Source: Enhygromyxa salina (GTDB taxonomy: Bacteria; Myxococcota_A; Polyangia; Nannocystales; Nannocystaceae). Taken from it: 64,000 bases of DNA. Location of the stretch: assembly GCF_002994635.1 (NCBI RefSeq), contig NZ_PVNL01000074.1, positions 124,001-188,000 on the forward strand, in the 5' to 3' direction. Position numbers and translations under genes: made by a program. The notes under the pieces are model-generated. The model did not search any database, had not been told where the DNA came from, and was given only the letters and a program-made list of their open reading frames with translations. Below are positions 28,886 through 37,380 of the stretch, in pieces. Each line of letters opens with the position of its first letter. Position 1 is the first letter of the stretch.

Positions 28886-30435
28886 CCCCACACAGCATCA
28901 CGTCGATCGTCATCGTCGGGGGCGGCACGGCCGGGTGGCTGTCGGCCGCGTACCTCAACCGCGCGCTCGGTTCGAGCGTGCGGATTACCGTGGTCGAGTC
29001 GGCGAGCGTCGGGCGGGTCGGAGTCGGCGAGTCCACCGTCCCCACCATGGTCAGCACGCTGGCGTTCCTCGGGATCGACGAGCGGGCGTTCATGCGCCGC
29101 TGCAACGCAACCTTCAAGGCCGCGATCAAGTACGTCAATTGGGCGACGGGGGGCAGCGGCGAGCGCGTTGACGAATTCTATCACCCCTTCTTCGACCGGC
29201 CCGAGCTGCTCGCGCAGCCGTACGGCGTCATGCACTTTCCGTTTGTCGGCGAAGGGTTCTCGTCCGCCGATATCTGGGCCGCCGGAGGCGAGCGCCGCGA
29301 ACCACGCTTCGATCGTGTGTGCTCGGCGATCCCGGCCGTCAGCGACGCGCTCGCGTTCGCGCCCGAGCGCCTGCCTGGCTCACAGACGCTGCAATACGCC
29401 TATCACATCGACGCCTCGTTGTTCGCTGACATGCTGGCCGAGGTCGCCATCGAGCGCGGGGTCGAGCGACGCATCGATCATGTGCTCTCGGTCGAGCTCG
29501 ACGAGCGCGGCTTTGTGGGCTCGCTAGTCACCAAGTCTGGCGCGAAGCTCACCGCCGACCTGTTCATCGACTGCTCGGGGTTTCGCGGGCTGCTGATCAA
29601 CGGCGCGCTCGACGAGCCGTTCGAGAGCGACGCAAAGTACCTCCCCTGCGACGCCGCGGTCGCGCTGCCGGCCGCCAGCGCACCCGAGCGCGACGGCATC
29701 TTTCCCTACACTATGGCGACGGCGCTCTCGGCCGGGTGGTCGTGGCGGGTCCCGCTGTTTCACCGGCTGGGTTGCGGGTACGTGTACTCGAGCGATCACC
29801 TCGACGCCAGCGCGGCCGAGCAGGAGTTGCGTGACTTGCTCGGGCCGGCCGCCGGTGAGGACGCGAACCACCTGCGCATGCGGATTGGGCGGTGTCGCCG
29901 ATCGTGGGTCAACAATTGCGTGGCGATCGGCCTGTCGAGCTGCTTTCTGGAGCCGCTCGAGTCGACGGCGATCTTCTTCGTGGAGTATCAGCTCGCGCAG
30001 CTCGTCAATATGTTCCCCTCCCGTCGGTTCGCGCCCGCGCGGCTCCATCGCTACAACGAGACCATCAACGACATGTACGATCACCTGCGGGACTTCATCG
30101 TCATGCACTACTGCACGACGAGCCGGGGCGACACCGCGTTCTGGCGACGGATCCGCGATGACATGCCGATCCCCGACTCGCTGGCCACGACCCTCGAGGA
30201 GTATCGCGTCGGCGTGATGCCGCAGGATCGCCTGCGGTTTCGCTTGTTTCGGTCCCGCAGCTACGCGGCGATCCTGTCCGGCATGGGCGTGTATCCCGAG
30301 TATGGCCCGCCGATCCTGGACCACGCACCCACCGCCCCCGGGGCCGCGCTGCTCGCGGACGTGGCCGAGCGCACCGCCGCGCTGTTGCAGCAGCTGCCCA
30401 CTCACTACGAGTACGTTCGCAAGCTTCACGAATAG
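28882..30435 (+). CDS. Flavin-dependent halogenase, tryptophan-halogenase family
   Basis: 517 aa; uses FADH2, oxygen and halide to halogenate an aromatic, classically the indole ring of tryptophan. FAD site GGGTAGW at residues 13-19; GVGESTVP at 47-54; CNATFKAAIKYVNW places a Lys exactly at position 79, the catalytic Lys number in PrnA. WSWRVP near 285 is the WxWxIP signature, and SCFLEPLEST near 355 supplies the active-site Glu. The GTG start overlaps the ThDP gene stop (GTGA), so translation is coupled. No flavin reductase gene is adjacent; such enzymes can borrow one. Free tryptophan, indole-pyruvate or a derived acyloin are all possible substrates; regiochemistry cannot be read. Confidence 0.9.
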   Translation: MTPHSITSIVIVGGGTAGWLSAAYLNRALGSSVRITVVESASVGRVGVGESTVPTMVSTLAFLGIDERAFMRRCNATFKAAIKYVNWATGGSGERVDEFYHPFFDRPELLAQPYGVMHFPFVGEGFSSADIWAAGGERREPRFDRVCSAIPAVSDALAFAPERLPGSQTLQYAYHIDASLFADMLAEVAIERGVERRIDHVLSVELDERGFVGSLVTKSGAKLTADLFIDCSGFRGLLINGALDEPFESDAKYLPCDAAVALPAASAPERDGIFPYTMATALSAGWSWRVPLFHRLGCGYVYSSDHLDASAAEQELRDLLGPAAGEDANHLRMRIGRCRRSWVNNCVAIGLSSCFLEPLESTAIFFVEYQLAQLVNMFPSRRFAPARLHRYNETINDMYDHLRDFIVMHYCTTSRGDTAFWRRIRDDMPIPDSLATTLEEYRVGVMPQDRLRFRLFRSRSYAAILSGMGVYPEYGPPILDHAPTAPGAALLADVAERTAALLQQLPTHYEYVRKLHE

Positions 30436-30444
30436 AGCACGTTC

Positions 30445-31569
30445 ATGTCAACCGTCATCCCCGTTGGTATTCGTAGCCTGGCCATCTCGGCGCCCGCGAC
30501 CATTCGCACGAATGACGAGCTCCGGCGCCGGCACCCCGAGCTGGTCCAGCGCTCCGAGCAGAGCACGCTGGGGCGGATCATGTCCAACACCGACAGTCGG
30601 CCGGACATGTCCATGATCGACGCGTCGATCGTGCCCTATCTCGATGATCCATTCCGCGGGGTCACGACCCGGCGGGTCCTGGGGCCTGACGAGAGCTCGA
30701 TCGATCTCGAGGTTCAGGCCGGCGCCGAGGCGCTCGAGCTGGCCGGGCTCGCGCCCGAGAGCGTCGACCTGCTGATCAGCGTCGGCTTCTTGCCGCACCA
30801 CGTCGGGATCGGCAACGCGGTCTACGTGGCCAAGCGCCTGGGCCTGCGCGGCGGCGGCTGGAACCTCGAGACCGCCTGCGCCGGGCCGCTCACCGCTCTG
30901 CAGACCGCGTTCGCGCTGGTCCGCGCCGGCGAGTACGAGACGATCCTCGTCACGGTGTCGTGCGCCTACTCCCGCTACGCTCGCGAAGACGACACCCTGT
31001 CGTGGTTCCTTGGCGATGGCGGCGGGGCGTTCGTGGTCAGCCGCGTCGCGTCGGGCACCGGGTACATCTCGGGCTACACCATGCACACGGGCGACACCTG
31101 CGGGAGCTGGTACTACACGCTCGAGCTCGACGATGACGGCATGCCCGCGCGGGTCATGCGGGCCAAGCCCGAGACCGGCCAGATCTTGCGCAGGACCGTG
31201 GAGAAGCACCTGCGGCGCTGCTGTGACGGCGCGGCGGCCAAGGCCGGGATCAGCCTCGATGACGTCGACTTCTTCGTGTTTCACACGCCCACGGCATGGT
31301 TCGCCGAGTTCGCCGTGAGCGCGCTGGGCATCGATCCCGAGCGCACGACCAGCGTCTACCAGCACTACGCCAACGTGGGCCCGGCGCTGACGCCGATCAA
31401 CCTGCACTACGCCGCCCACACCAAGCGGATCACCGCGGGGGACACGGTCCTGGTCTATGGCCCAGGCAGCGTGTCATCGGCGGCCGCGATGATCATGCGT
31501 TGGGGGGACGTCGCGCTCGGGCGCCCGCCGGCCGGCATGGACGCCTACTTCTTTTCTTCGAGCCGCTGA
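30445..31569 (+). CDS. Beta-ketoacyl-ACP synthase III-like enzyme (possible acyltransferase)
   Basis: 374-aa thiolase-fold condensing enzyme or acyltransferase. Putative triad: Cys145 in NLETACAGPLTALQ, His280 in FFVFHTPTAWF, Asn310 in YQHYANVGPAL. The His is followed by TP rather than the QAN usual in FabH, and the Asn loop is YANVG rather than GNTS, so this is a divergent member. KAS III relatives in natural-product clusters (CerJ- or XclB-like) often make C-O or C-C acyl transfers instead of fatty-acid initiation. It begins 9 bp after the halogenase stop and closes the operon. Its 3' end overlaps the convergent small gene by 25 bp. Confidence 0.87.
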   Translation: MSTVIPVGIRSLAISAPATIRTNDELRRRHPELVQRSEQSTLGRIMSNTDSRPDMSMIDASIVPYLDDPFRGVTTRRVLGPDESSIDLEVQAGAEALELAGLAPESVDLLISVGFLPHHVGIGNAVYVAKRLGLRGGGWNLETACAGPLTALQTAFALVRAGEYETILVTVSCAYSRYAREDDTLSWFLGDGGGAFVVSRVASGTGYISGYTMHTGDTCGSWYYTLELDDDGMPARVMRAKPETGQILRRTVEKHLRRCCDGAAAKAGISLDDVDFFVFHTPTAWFAEFAVSALGIDPERTTSVYQHYANVGPALTPINLHYAAHTKRITAGDTVLVYGPGSVSSAAAMIMRWGDVALGRPPAGMDAYFFSSSR

Positions 31570-32021
31570 CGGAACCGGCCGGACTCGTCGGCGAACGCGT
31601 CGACCTCGACCTCGGCCGCCCGGGCGAGCTGCTTGAGCACCACGCGGGTCCTGATCTGCTCTTCGGGATCGAGGTTGAGACAGTTGACGGCGCCCGCGAA
31701 GTCGCGGGTCGAGAACGCCTTGATCTTGGCGCCCATGGCCCAGCTCAACGCCGTGACGATCCCCTGGGTCATGCGCGACGCCGTCATGATCACGGTCTGG
31801 AGCTCGGCGCCCGCGCGGGTGAACGCTTCGTTGGAGCGGGCTCGCTGAGGCGCCGACGGCCCCACGCGGTGCGTGTACACCAACGCGCCCTTGATGGTGC
31901 CGAGGTTGGCGAGGACATCCGCGAGGTAGGCGTCCCAGTCTTCGTCGGACGGGGCGACATGGGTGTGGGCGACGACGTGCACGACGCCCGGGACGACCCG
32001 CCAGTACATGGTCTTGGCCAC
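31545..32021 (-). CDS. Small STAS-like protein of unknown function
   Basis: 158 aa, soluble, no signal. I chose the GTG at 32021 (VAKTMYWRVVPGVVHVVAHT) because the longer frame upstream is arginine/serine-rich shadow of the neighbouring gene. TAGAAT ends 7 nt before this GTG, the leaderless spacing seen elsewhere, although its TAG is also the stop of the upstream gene. The alternation of strands and helices (GVVHVVAHT, TIKGALVYTHR, GAKIKAFSTRDFAGAVNCL) resembles STAS/SpoIIAA-like folds used in regulation. Weak, fold-level inference only. It follows the formyltransferase gene by 10 bp. Confidence 0.6.
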   Translation of the reverse strand: MAKTMYWRVVPGVVHVVAHTHVAPSDEDWDAYLADVLANLGTIKGALVYTHRVGPSAPQRARSNEAFTRAGAELQTVIMTASRMTQGIVTALSWAMGAKIKAFSTRDFAGAVNCLNLDPEEQIRTRVVLKQLARAAEVEVDAFADESGRFRQRLEEKK

Positions 32022-32031
32022 GGGCCAGATT

Positions 32032-32778
32032 CTACAGGAGACCGCTGACCTCGTCGACGAGGTGGGGGTAGCGACCCTCGGCGAGCTTGAGCTGGACCCG
32101 CGCGACCCCCTCGGCACACATGTTCCGATAGGTCGCACCCCCAGGGGGCTGCGGCGTCGAGCGAATGCTCCCGTCGAAGTACGCCCGCACGGCCGAACAC
32201 ATCAGCGTCGCCGACAGCCGTGTGGTCTTCCAGCACAGCAGCTCGTAGCTGTCGCCGCGGTGGACCGGGATCCGCTCGCGGCTGACGATCTCCCCGGTGT
32301 CGACACCTGCGTCGATGAAGTGACAGGTACACCCAACCTCGACGTCGGTCTCGATCGCCCACGCGACTGACGCGGACCCGCGGACCTCGGGCAGCAGCCC
32401 CGGGTGGGCGTTGAGGGTGTGGTCGGCGAGCGCGAAGATGCGCTCGCGCAAGATCCGGGTGCCGCCGAGCACGAGCAGCTTGGGGGCACGCGCCGCCACC
32501 AGCTCGGCGCAGACCTTGGCGTTGTGGTTGGGCACCGCGAGTCGCTCGACCTGGTGGCCATGTTCGTGGCTGGCGAGCAGCTCGGCGAAACTGGGCGCGA
32601 GCTCGAGGCCGGCCATGCGCGCCGTGAACTTCGCGGCCTCCTCCTCGGCGACCGTGGACCGCTCCTCGATCACCGCGAGCGGCAGCAGGTCGGCGTGCAG
32701 CAGCGCGCGCAACATCTCGCGCCCGTAAGGGTGGTCCTCGAGGACCAGGAATACAAAGGGGGTGCGCGTCGAGGTCAT
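32032..32778 (-). CDS. Formyltransferase family protein
   Basis: 248 aa; homologue of the catalytic domain of PurN, methionyl-tRNA and sugar-nucleotide formyltransferases, which use 10-formyl-tetrahydrofolate. The active-site string LNAHPGLLPEVRGSASVAWA carries the Asn and His, and CHFIDAGVDTGEIVSRE the Asp. The N-terminal ~80 residues replace the usual GSGxGS-type start with VFLVLEDHPYGREMLRALL, closer to the sugar/amine formyltransferase-like subgroup. It lacks the C-terminal domain of tRNA formyltransferase. Position next to the halogenase operon (convergent) suggests, but does not prove, N- or O-formylation of the same product. Confidence 0.82.
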   Translation of the reverse strand: MTSTRTPFVFLVLEDHPYGREMLRALLHADLLPLAVIEERSTVAEEEAAKFTARMAGLELAPSFAELLASHEHGHQVERLAVPNHNAKVCAELVAARAPKLLVLGGTRILRERIFALADHTLNAHPGLLPEVRGSASVAWAIETDVEVGCTCHFIDAGVDTGEIVSRERIPVHRGDSYELLCWKTTRLSATLMCSAVRAYFDGSIRSTPQPPGGATYRNMCAEGVARVQLKLAEGRYPHLVDEVSGLL

Positions 32779-32840
32779 GAGCCAGCCCCCGCCAAGTTAT
32801 CAACGCGAGACCGAACTGGGTAGCGCGGCGTCGATCCTGG

Positions 32841-32846
32841 TACCCT
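32841..32846 (+). promoter_or_regulatory. -10-like TACCCT, leaderless arrangement
   Basis: TACCCT ends 7 nt before the ATG at 32854 with no Shine-Dalgarno sequence between. Confidence 0.4.
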
Positions 32847-32853
32847 GCGCGCC

Positions 32854-33477
32854 ATGCTGCGCCCGCACCTCGCCCTCGCACTGTTGGTCCCCCTCGCGCT
32901 GCTCGCCTGTGACAAGGCCGACGACAAGACCGCCGACAAGGCGGCGGACAAGGCCGCCGACAAGGCCGCCGACAAGCCCGTCGACAAGCCGGCCGACAAG
33001 CCCAAGAAGCTCGAGCTGCCGTGGATGGCCAGCGACGTGACCGGCGCGATGAAGCCTGGCACGACCCTCGTCTACAAACAGTCGGGCAAAGACATCAAGG
33101 GCAAGGAGGTCGAGGACGACTTCAAGTGCGAGATCAAGACCGCGACCGACATGGAGGTTGGGACCGTGTGCAACGGGGTCAACCATCCCAGCGAGGACAA
33201 GGGCGCGACCATGGTCGCGACCGCGGAGTGGACCGAGTTCAGCCCGTTCTTCTCGGTCTCGCGGCCCGAGGTCAAGCTGATCGAGCGGGCGGACCTCACG
33301 GTCCCAGCCGGGACCTTCGACACGGTCAAGGCCGAGCTCGCCGGGTTCTTTGGCAACAACTACACGGTGTGGATGATCGCCGACAAGCCCGGCGTGTACG
33401 CCAAGGTCCTCAAGCACCCCAACTCGGGCACCGAGGACGATCAGACCGAGCTGGTGTTCGAGCTGTCGTCGATGTAG
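32854..33477 (+). CDS. Lipoprotein with (A-A/V-D-K) repeat stalk
   Basis: 207 aa. MLRPHLALALLVPLALLAC gives the lipoprotein signal. Residues 20-50 are ten near-identical units of four residues (DKTADKAADKAADK...), an alternating acidic/basic helical or extended spacer encoded by a GC-rich 12-bp tandem repeat at about 32911-33003. The C-terminal 150 residues form a compact beta-rich domain (TTLVYKQSGKDIKGK ... VPAGTFDTVKAELAGFF ... GVYAKVLKHP) with two cysteines. The phrase PAGTFDTVK recalls exported lipid- or calycin-like beta-barrels, but I do not assign a family. Confidence 0.75.
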   Translation: MLRPHLALALLVPLALLACDKADDKTADKAADKAADKAADKPVDKPADKPKKLELPWMASDVTGAMKPGTTLVYKQSGKDIKGKEVEDDFKCEIKTATDMEVGTVCNGVNHPSEDKGATMVATAEWTEFSPFFSVSRPEVKLIERADLTVPAGTFDTVKAELAGFFGNNYTVWMIADKPGVYAKVLKHPNSGTEDDQTELVFELSSM

Positions 33478-34121
33478 CGGCTCGCAAACGGGGCCCGGTC
33501 GCGCAGGTAGCCGGCGATGACGAGCAAGAACACGCTGAGCCCGGCGATCTCCATGCTCTCCTCGACGAAGTCGAGGCTGGCGTAGCCGAGGTTCTCGTTG
33601 CCGTGGCGCTCGAACCACAGGCCCAGCGGCAGCTCCATGCCCAGGGCTCCGCCCACGTAGATCACGAAGGCCGCCGCGAACCCGCGCCGGGTCGGTGTGG
33701 GCAGACCAAGCCAGAACCGGAGATAGGCCGCGCAGAAGCACAGCGTGATCGCGGCGCCGGGGACCACCCAGCTGAAGTACAGGGCGCCGCCGAGGGCGAG
33801 GCCGTAGAGCTCCTCGTGCAGCTCGATCGACTCGTCGAGCGACATCAGCAAGAAGATCGCCGCGAGCGCGACCCACCACTTGCGCTCGGGTCGGTCGTGA
33901 GACCAGCCGCACAGCCCGAGCCCCAGCGCCGCGGTCCACAGCAGCCCCGCCGAGTACCAGGTCGGTAGGTTGCCCTCGTAGCTGAGCGACAGGCCCGAGC
34001 GCCACGGGCTGTCTGGATCGAGGTGCCCGGTGTGGCAGCTCAGCTCGACCGCCAGGCCGGCCCCGCACACGATCGCGCCAGCGATCGCCAGCCCCCAGGC
34101 GAGCCTGGGCAGCGCTACCAT
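33441..34121 (-). CDS. Multi-pass membrane protein of unknown function
   Basis: 226 aa with about six hydrophobic helices (LAWGLAIAGAIVCGAGLAVE, AGLLWTAALGLGLCGW, WWVALAAIFLLMS, FSWVVPGAAITLCFCAAYL, AAAFVIYVGGALGMELPLGL, AGLSVFLLVIAGYL). Notable intramembrane-border acidic/His clusters: LDESIELHEELYG and LDFVEESMEIAG, plus GLWFERHGNENLGY. The clusters might bind metal or carry protons, but no transporter family is recognised. Its ATG overlaps the stop of the upstream His/Lys-rich lipoprotein gene by 7 bp, so the two are translationally coupled. The 3' end overlaps the convergent lipoprotein gene by 37 bp. Confidence 0.75.
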   Translation of the reverse strand: MVALPRLAWGLAIAGAIVCGAGLAVELSCHTGHLDPDSPWRSGLSLSYEGNLPTWYSAGLLWTAALGLGLCGWSHDRPERKWWVALAAIFLLMSLDESIELHEELYGLALGGALYFSWVVPGAAITLCFCAAYLRFWLGLPTPTRRGFAAAFVIYVGGALGMELPLGLWFERHGNENLGYASLDFVEESMEIAGLSVFLLVIAGYLRDRAPFASRYIDDSSNTSSV

Positions 34122-34873
34122 TCGACGACGACGCCGTGGCCGTGGCCCTTGTGGCCCTTGTGCCCCTTGTGGCCCTTGTGCTTCTTATGTTTCTTGTGTT
34201 TCTTGTGTTTCGGGTGGTGCACATGCACGTCCACGTGCGGCGCATCGATCACAATGTAGTGATGGTGCCCGTGATAGGGCTCGTGGTGGAGCACGAAGAT
34301 GTAGTGAAAAAAGCACCCTTCGGCGATCACGACCGCGCCGTGCTCGACCACCACGGGCTGCTCATGGTGGTACACGTGGATGTCTTTGTGGTGATCGATG
34401 TGATCGGTGAAGGCGCCGTGAACGACGAGCTTCTCCTGATCCTCGATGCTGAACGTAATCGTTGCGATCACGACCCCGACCTGCGCTGGCGGCTCGCCCT
34501 GCTTCGTAGACGGGATCACGCGGAACTCGAGGGTGGTCACGTCGCCGTCCTTGGACTCGATGACCTCGATGAAGTCCGTGACCCCGTCTTCGTCGAGATC
34601 CACCGCGTTGAGCTTGGCCTCGGGGTCGTTGAGCTTGACCTCGAGGGCCGCCGCGTCGGCGACCGCGTAGCCCTTGACCAGCTCGATCACAGCCTGCATC
34701 TGGAAGCTCGCCGCGGTGTTTCCGGGCTCGAGTGTTGCGACGCCGCCGAGCGCGGTGGTGGGAGTGGCGGCGACGGCCTCGGCCTCGGCCTTGTCGGAGG
34801 ACTCTGCCGCGTCGCAACCCCCAAGCAACACGACGAGGGGCAGACTGATGGCGATGAGTTGGGCTACGCGCAT
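34115..34873 (-). CDS. Lipoprotein with His/Lys-rich C-terminal tail, putative metal binder
   Basis: 252 aa. MRVAQLIAISLPLVVLLGGC is the lipoprotein signal; the longer upstream frame lacks one. Residues 40-150 contain an EF-hand-like loop DLDEDGVTDFIEV and beta strands. From about residue 150 His becomes abundant (HIDHHKDIHVYHHEQP, VLHHEPYHGHHHY, HVDVHVHHPKHKKHKK) and the end is a tandem run of KHK/GHK units ending GHGHGVVVEW. Such tails bind Ni, Zn or Cu in known metallochaperones. Coupled by overlap to the six-helix membrane protein with acidic/His clusters, which makes a metal-handling pair plausible. Confidence 0.75.
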   Translation of the reverse strand: MRVAQLIAISLPLVVLLGGCDAAESSDKAEAEAVAATPTTALGGVATLEPGNTAASFQMQAVIELVKGYAVADAAALEVKLNDPEAKLNAVDLDEDGVTDFIEVIESKDGDVTTLEFRVIPSTKQGEPPAQVGVVIATITFSIEDQEKLVVHGAFTDHIDHHKDIHVYHHEQPVVVEHGAVVIAEGCFFHYIFVLHHEPYHGHHHYIVIDAPHVDVHVHHPKHKKHKKHKKHKGHKGHKGHKGHGHGVVVEW

Positions 34874-35014
34874 GGGCTTGTTCGTCGCTCTCGTGATGCC
34901 ACCGATCAAACCACGATTCAGGTCGACGCGGCGCCTGTATCTTGTGCCGGGGCCCATACAGTTCTGGCAGCGACCGGCGTCCCGCTCGAGTCCCGGCGGC
35001 GTCAGCCTCGCCGT

Positions 35015-37138
35015 CTATCCTGCCAGATCTAGCAAGAACGCGAACTCGAACGCGATCTCCTCGAAGCGCTCGAGCCGGCCAGACTTGCCGCCGTGGCCCG
35101 AGCTCATGTCGGTGCGCAGCAGCAGCAGATCGTCGCCGGTCTTGTTCGCGCGCAGCTTGGCCACCCACTTCGCCGGCTCCCAGTACTGGACCTGCGAGTC
35201 GTGCAGCCCGGTCGTGACCAGCAGCGCCGGATAGTCCTGAGCGACGACGTTGTCGTAGGGTGAGTAGGCCAGCATGTAGTCGTAGTATGGCTTCTCGTTG
35301 GGGTTGCCCCACTCGTCGTACTCGCTGGTCGTCAGCGGGATCGTGTCGTCGAGCATGGTCGTCACGACATCGACGAAGGGCACGCCCGCGATCGCCCCGG
35401 CGTAGAGCTCCGGCCGCATGTTCACGACCGCGCCGATTAGCAGGCCGCCCGCGCTCCCGCCCTCGGCGAACACCTTCGAGGGATCTGCGTAGCCCTGGGC
35501 GACCAGGTGCTCGGTGACGTCAATGAAGTCCGTGAAGCTGTTTTGCTTGTGGAGCAGCTTGCCGGTCTCGTACCAGTCGCGCCCGAGCTCCTCGCCGCCG
35601 CGCACGTGGGCGATCGCGTAGACGAACCCGCGCTCGAGCAGGCTCAGGGTGCTGGCCGAGAACTCCGCGTCCATGCTCGAGCCGTACGAGCCGTAGGCAT
35701 AGACCAACAGCGCGCCGCTGCCGTCGAGCGGGGCGTCGCGCCGATACACCAGCGAGACTGGCACGCTGACGCCATCGCGGGCCGGGGCGTCGAGCCGCTC
35801 GGTCACATAGTCCGCCTGCGAGAACCCACCGCGGACCTCGAGCTGCTTGACCAGCGTCTTTCCCCGGGTGTTCATGTCGTAGTCGTACTCGGCGTCCGGT
35901 GTGGTCATCGACGAATAGCTGTAGCGCAAGGTCGCCGTGTCGAGCACGTCGTTGCCGGTGGCGTAGGCCAGGTACGCGGGCTCGCCAAAGTCGAGATCGT
36001 GGGCCTCGCCGCCGTCCCACCGACGCACGCTCAGCTGCGTGAGCCCGCGGCTGCGCTGCTCGAGCACCAGGTGATCCGTGAACAGCTCGAAGTCCTCGAG
36101 CAGCACGTCTTCACGGTGGGGGACGACCTCCTGCCAGCTGGCCTTGGCGGTGGCCTGGACCGGCGTCTTCATCAAGCGAAAGTTCTTGGCCTCCAGGTTG
36201 GTTCGAATGAAGAAGTGCGCGCCCATGTGGTCCACGTCGTACTCGAGCCCGCGCTCGCGCGCTTGGATGACCCGCGGCTCGGTCAGCGGCGCGGCGGCGG
36301 GCACCACTCGCGCCTCGTTGCTGAGCGTCGAGCCGCTGTCGAGCACCAGGTACTCGCGCGACTTGGTCTTCCACAGGCCCAGCTCGTAGGTCTCGTCTCG
36401 CTCCTCGTAGACCAGGGTGTCGTCGGCCGGGGCGTCGCCGAGGGTGTGGCGAAACAGTTGATGGGTGCGCAGGGTCACCGGATCCTGCTTGGTGTAGAAC
36501 AGCGTGGCGTCGTCGTTGGCCCACTCCACGTCACCGGAGACGTTGGGGATCACGTCGGCGAGCATGGCTCCGGTCCGCAGATCCTGGACGTGAATGGTAT
36601 AGAAGCGGCGACCCACGGTGTCGGTCGTGTAGGCGATCAGCTGTTGGTTCTCGCTCAGCGCGAGGCCGCCCGTGTCGAAGTACTCGTGGTTCTGGGCCAG
36701 CGCATCGGCGTTCAAGATGATCTGCTCGTCGGCGTCGAGCGACTCGTGCTTGCGGCAATACAGCGGATGCTCGGCGCCCTCGACCCAGCGTGAATAATAG
36801 AAATAGTCGCGGGTGCGAACCGGGGCGGTGCTGTCGTCGGGGACCACGCGACCCGTGAGCTCGGCGAGCAGCTCCGCGCGGAGCTGGGCGGTGTGGGCCG
36901 TGGCGGCTTTGGTGTAGGCGTTCTCGGCCTCGAGGTAGGCGATGACCTCGGGGTCGTCGCGGTCGCGCAGCCAGTAATAGTCGTCGACGCGGGTGTGACC
37001 GTGGGCGACCAGCTCATGCGCGACGCGCTTGGCGATCGGCGGCGCGGGCTCGGTCGCGGCCGGTGGGTTCGTGGTGGTGCTCGGACAGGCCGTCAGCAGC
37101 GCCATGAGGGTGAGGGAGAGCGTGGACGTGGCCCGCAT
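35015..37138 (-). CDS. ptrB: Oligopeptidase B (prolyl oligopeptidase family), lipobox-containing
   Basis: 707-aa S9A serine peptidase cleaving short peptides after basic residues. Catalytic triad: Ser in FAEGGSAGGLLIGAV, Asp in TTGLHDSQVQYWEPAKWVA, His in SSGHGGKSGR; these strings are characteristic of oligopeptidase B. N-terminal beta-propeller begins about residue 80 (RTRDYFYYSRWVEG). Most oligopeptidases B are cytosolic, but this one starts MRATSTLSLTLMALLTAC followed by a Thr/Pro spacer, a lipoprotein signal, so it is probably exported. The start is supported by TAGAGT ending 7 nt upstream. A longer frame upstream carries no signal. Confidence 0.93.
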   Translation of the reverse strand: MRATSTLSLTLMALLTACPSTTTNPPAATEPAPPIAKRVAHELVAHGHTRVDDYYWLRDRDDPEVIAYLEAENAYTKAATAHTAQLRAELLAELTGRVVPDDSTAPVRTRDYFYYSRWVEGAEHPLYCRKHESLDADEQIILNADALAQNHEYFDTGGLALSENQQLIAYTTDTVGRRFYTIHVQDLRTGAMLADVIPNVSGDVEWANDDATLFYTKQDPVTLRTHQLFRHTLGDAPADDTLVYEERDETYELGLWKTKSREYLVLDSGSTLSNEARVVPAAAPLTEPRVIQARERGLEYDVDHMGAHFFIRTNLEAKNFRLMKTPVQATAKASWQEVVPHREDVLLEDFELFTDHLVLEQRSRGLTQLSVRRWDGGEAHDLDFGEPAYLAYATGNDVLDTATLRYSYSSMTTPDAEYDYDMNTRGKTLVKQLEVRGGFSQADYVTERLDAPARDGVSVPVSLVYRRDAPLDGSGALLVYAYGSYGSSMDAEFSASTLSLLERGFVYAIAHVRGGEELGRDWYETGKLLHKQNSFTDFIDVTEHLVAQGYADPSKVFAEGGSAGGLLIGAVVNMRPELYAGAIAGVPFVDVVTTMLDDTIPLTTSEYDEWGNPNEKPYYDYMLAYSPYDNVVAQDYPALLVTTGLHDSQVQYWEPAKWVAKLRANKTGDDLLLLRTDMSSGHGGKSGRLERFEEIAFEFAFLLDLAG

Positions 37139-37145
37139 CGTCGGC

Positions 37146-37151
37146 ACTCTA
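37146..37151 (-). promoter_or_regulatory. -10-like TAGAGT, leaderless arrangement
   Basis: On the minus strand TAGAGT ends 7 nt before the oligopeptidase ATG at 37138. Confidence 0.4.
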
Positions 37152-37350
37152 ACAGGGGGCTCACGGCCGATAGCCAACACTTCGTGGTTCGGTTCAAGCA
37201 CGCCTGGCGAGACGGCACGCACGCGGTCGTGCTGGACGCTCTCGCTATTTTCTTGCTGGGGGCGCCCGAGGCTACTCCCGAGCCAGCCCCCGCCGCGCCC
37301 TCGACTCCGCTCGAAGCGCCGCGTCCGGGCACCGGGCGCTTTTGAGGTCA

Positions 37351-37380
37351 GCGCTGAAGGTGAAGCTTCACCTTCAGCGC
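37351..37380. repeat. 30-bp perfect palindrome
   Basis: GCGCTGAAGGTGAAG followed by its exact reverse complement, centred on AAGCTT, with no loop. It lies in the 512-bp gap between divergent genes, 213 bp upstream of the oligopeptidase start and 270 bp upstream of the RCC1 gene. Possible dimer-binding operator or cruciform site; no T-tract follows on either strand. Confidence 0.7.
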
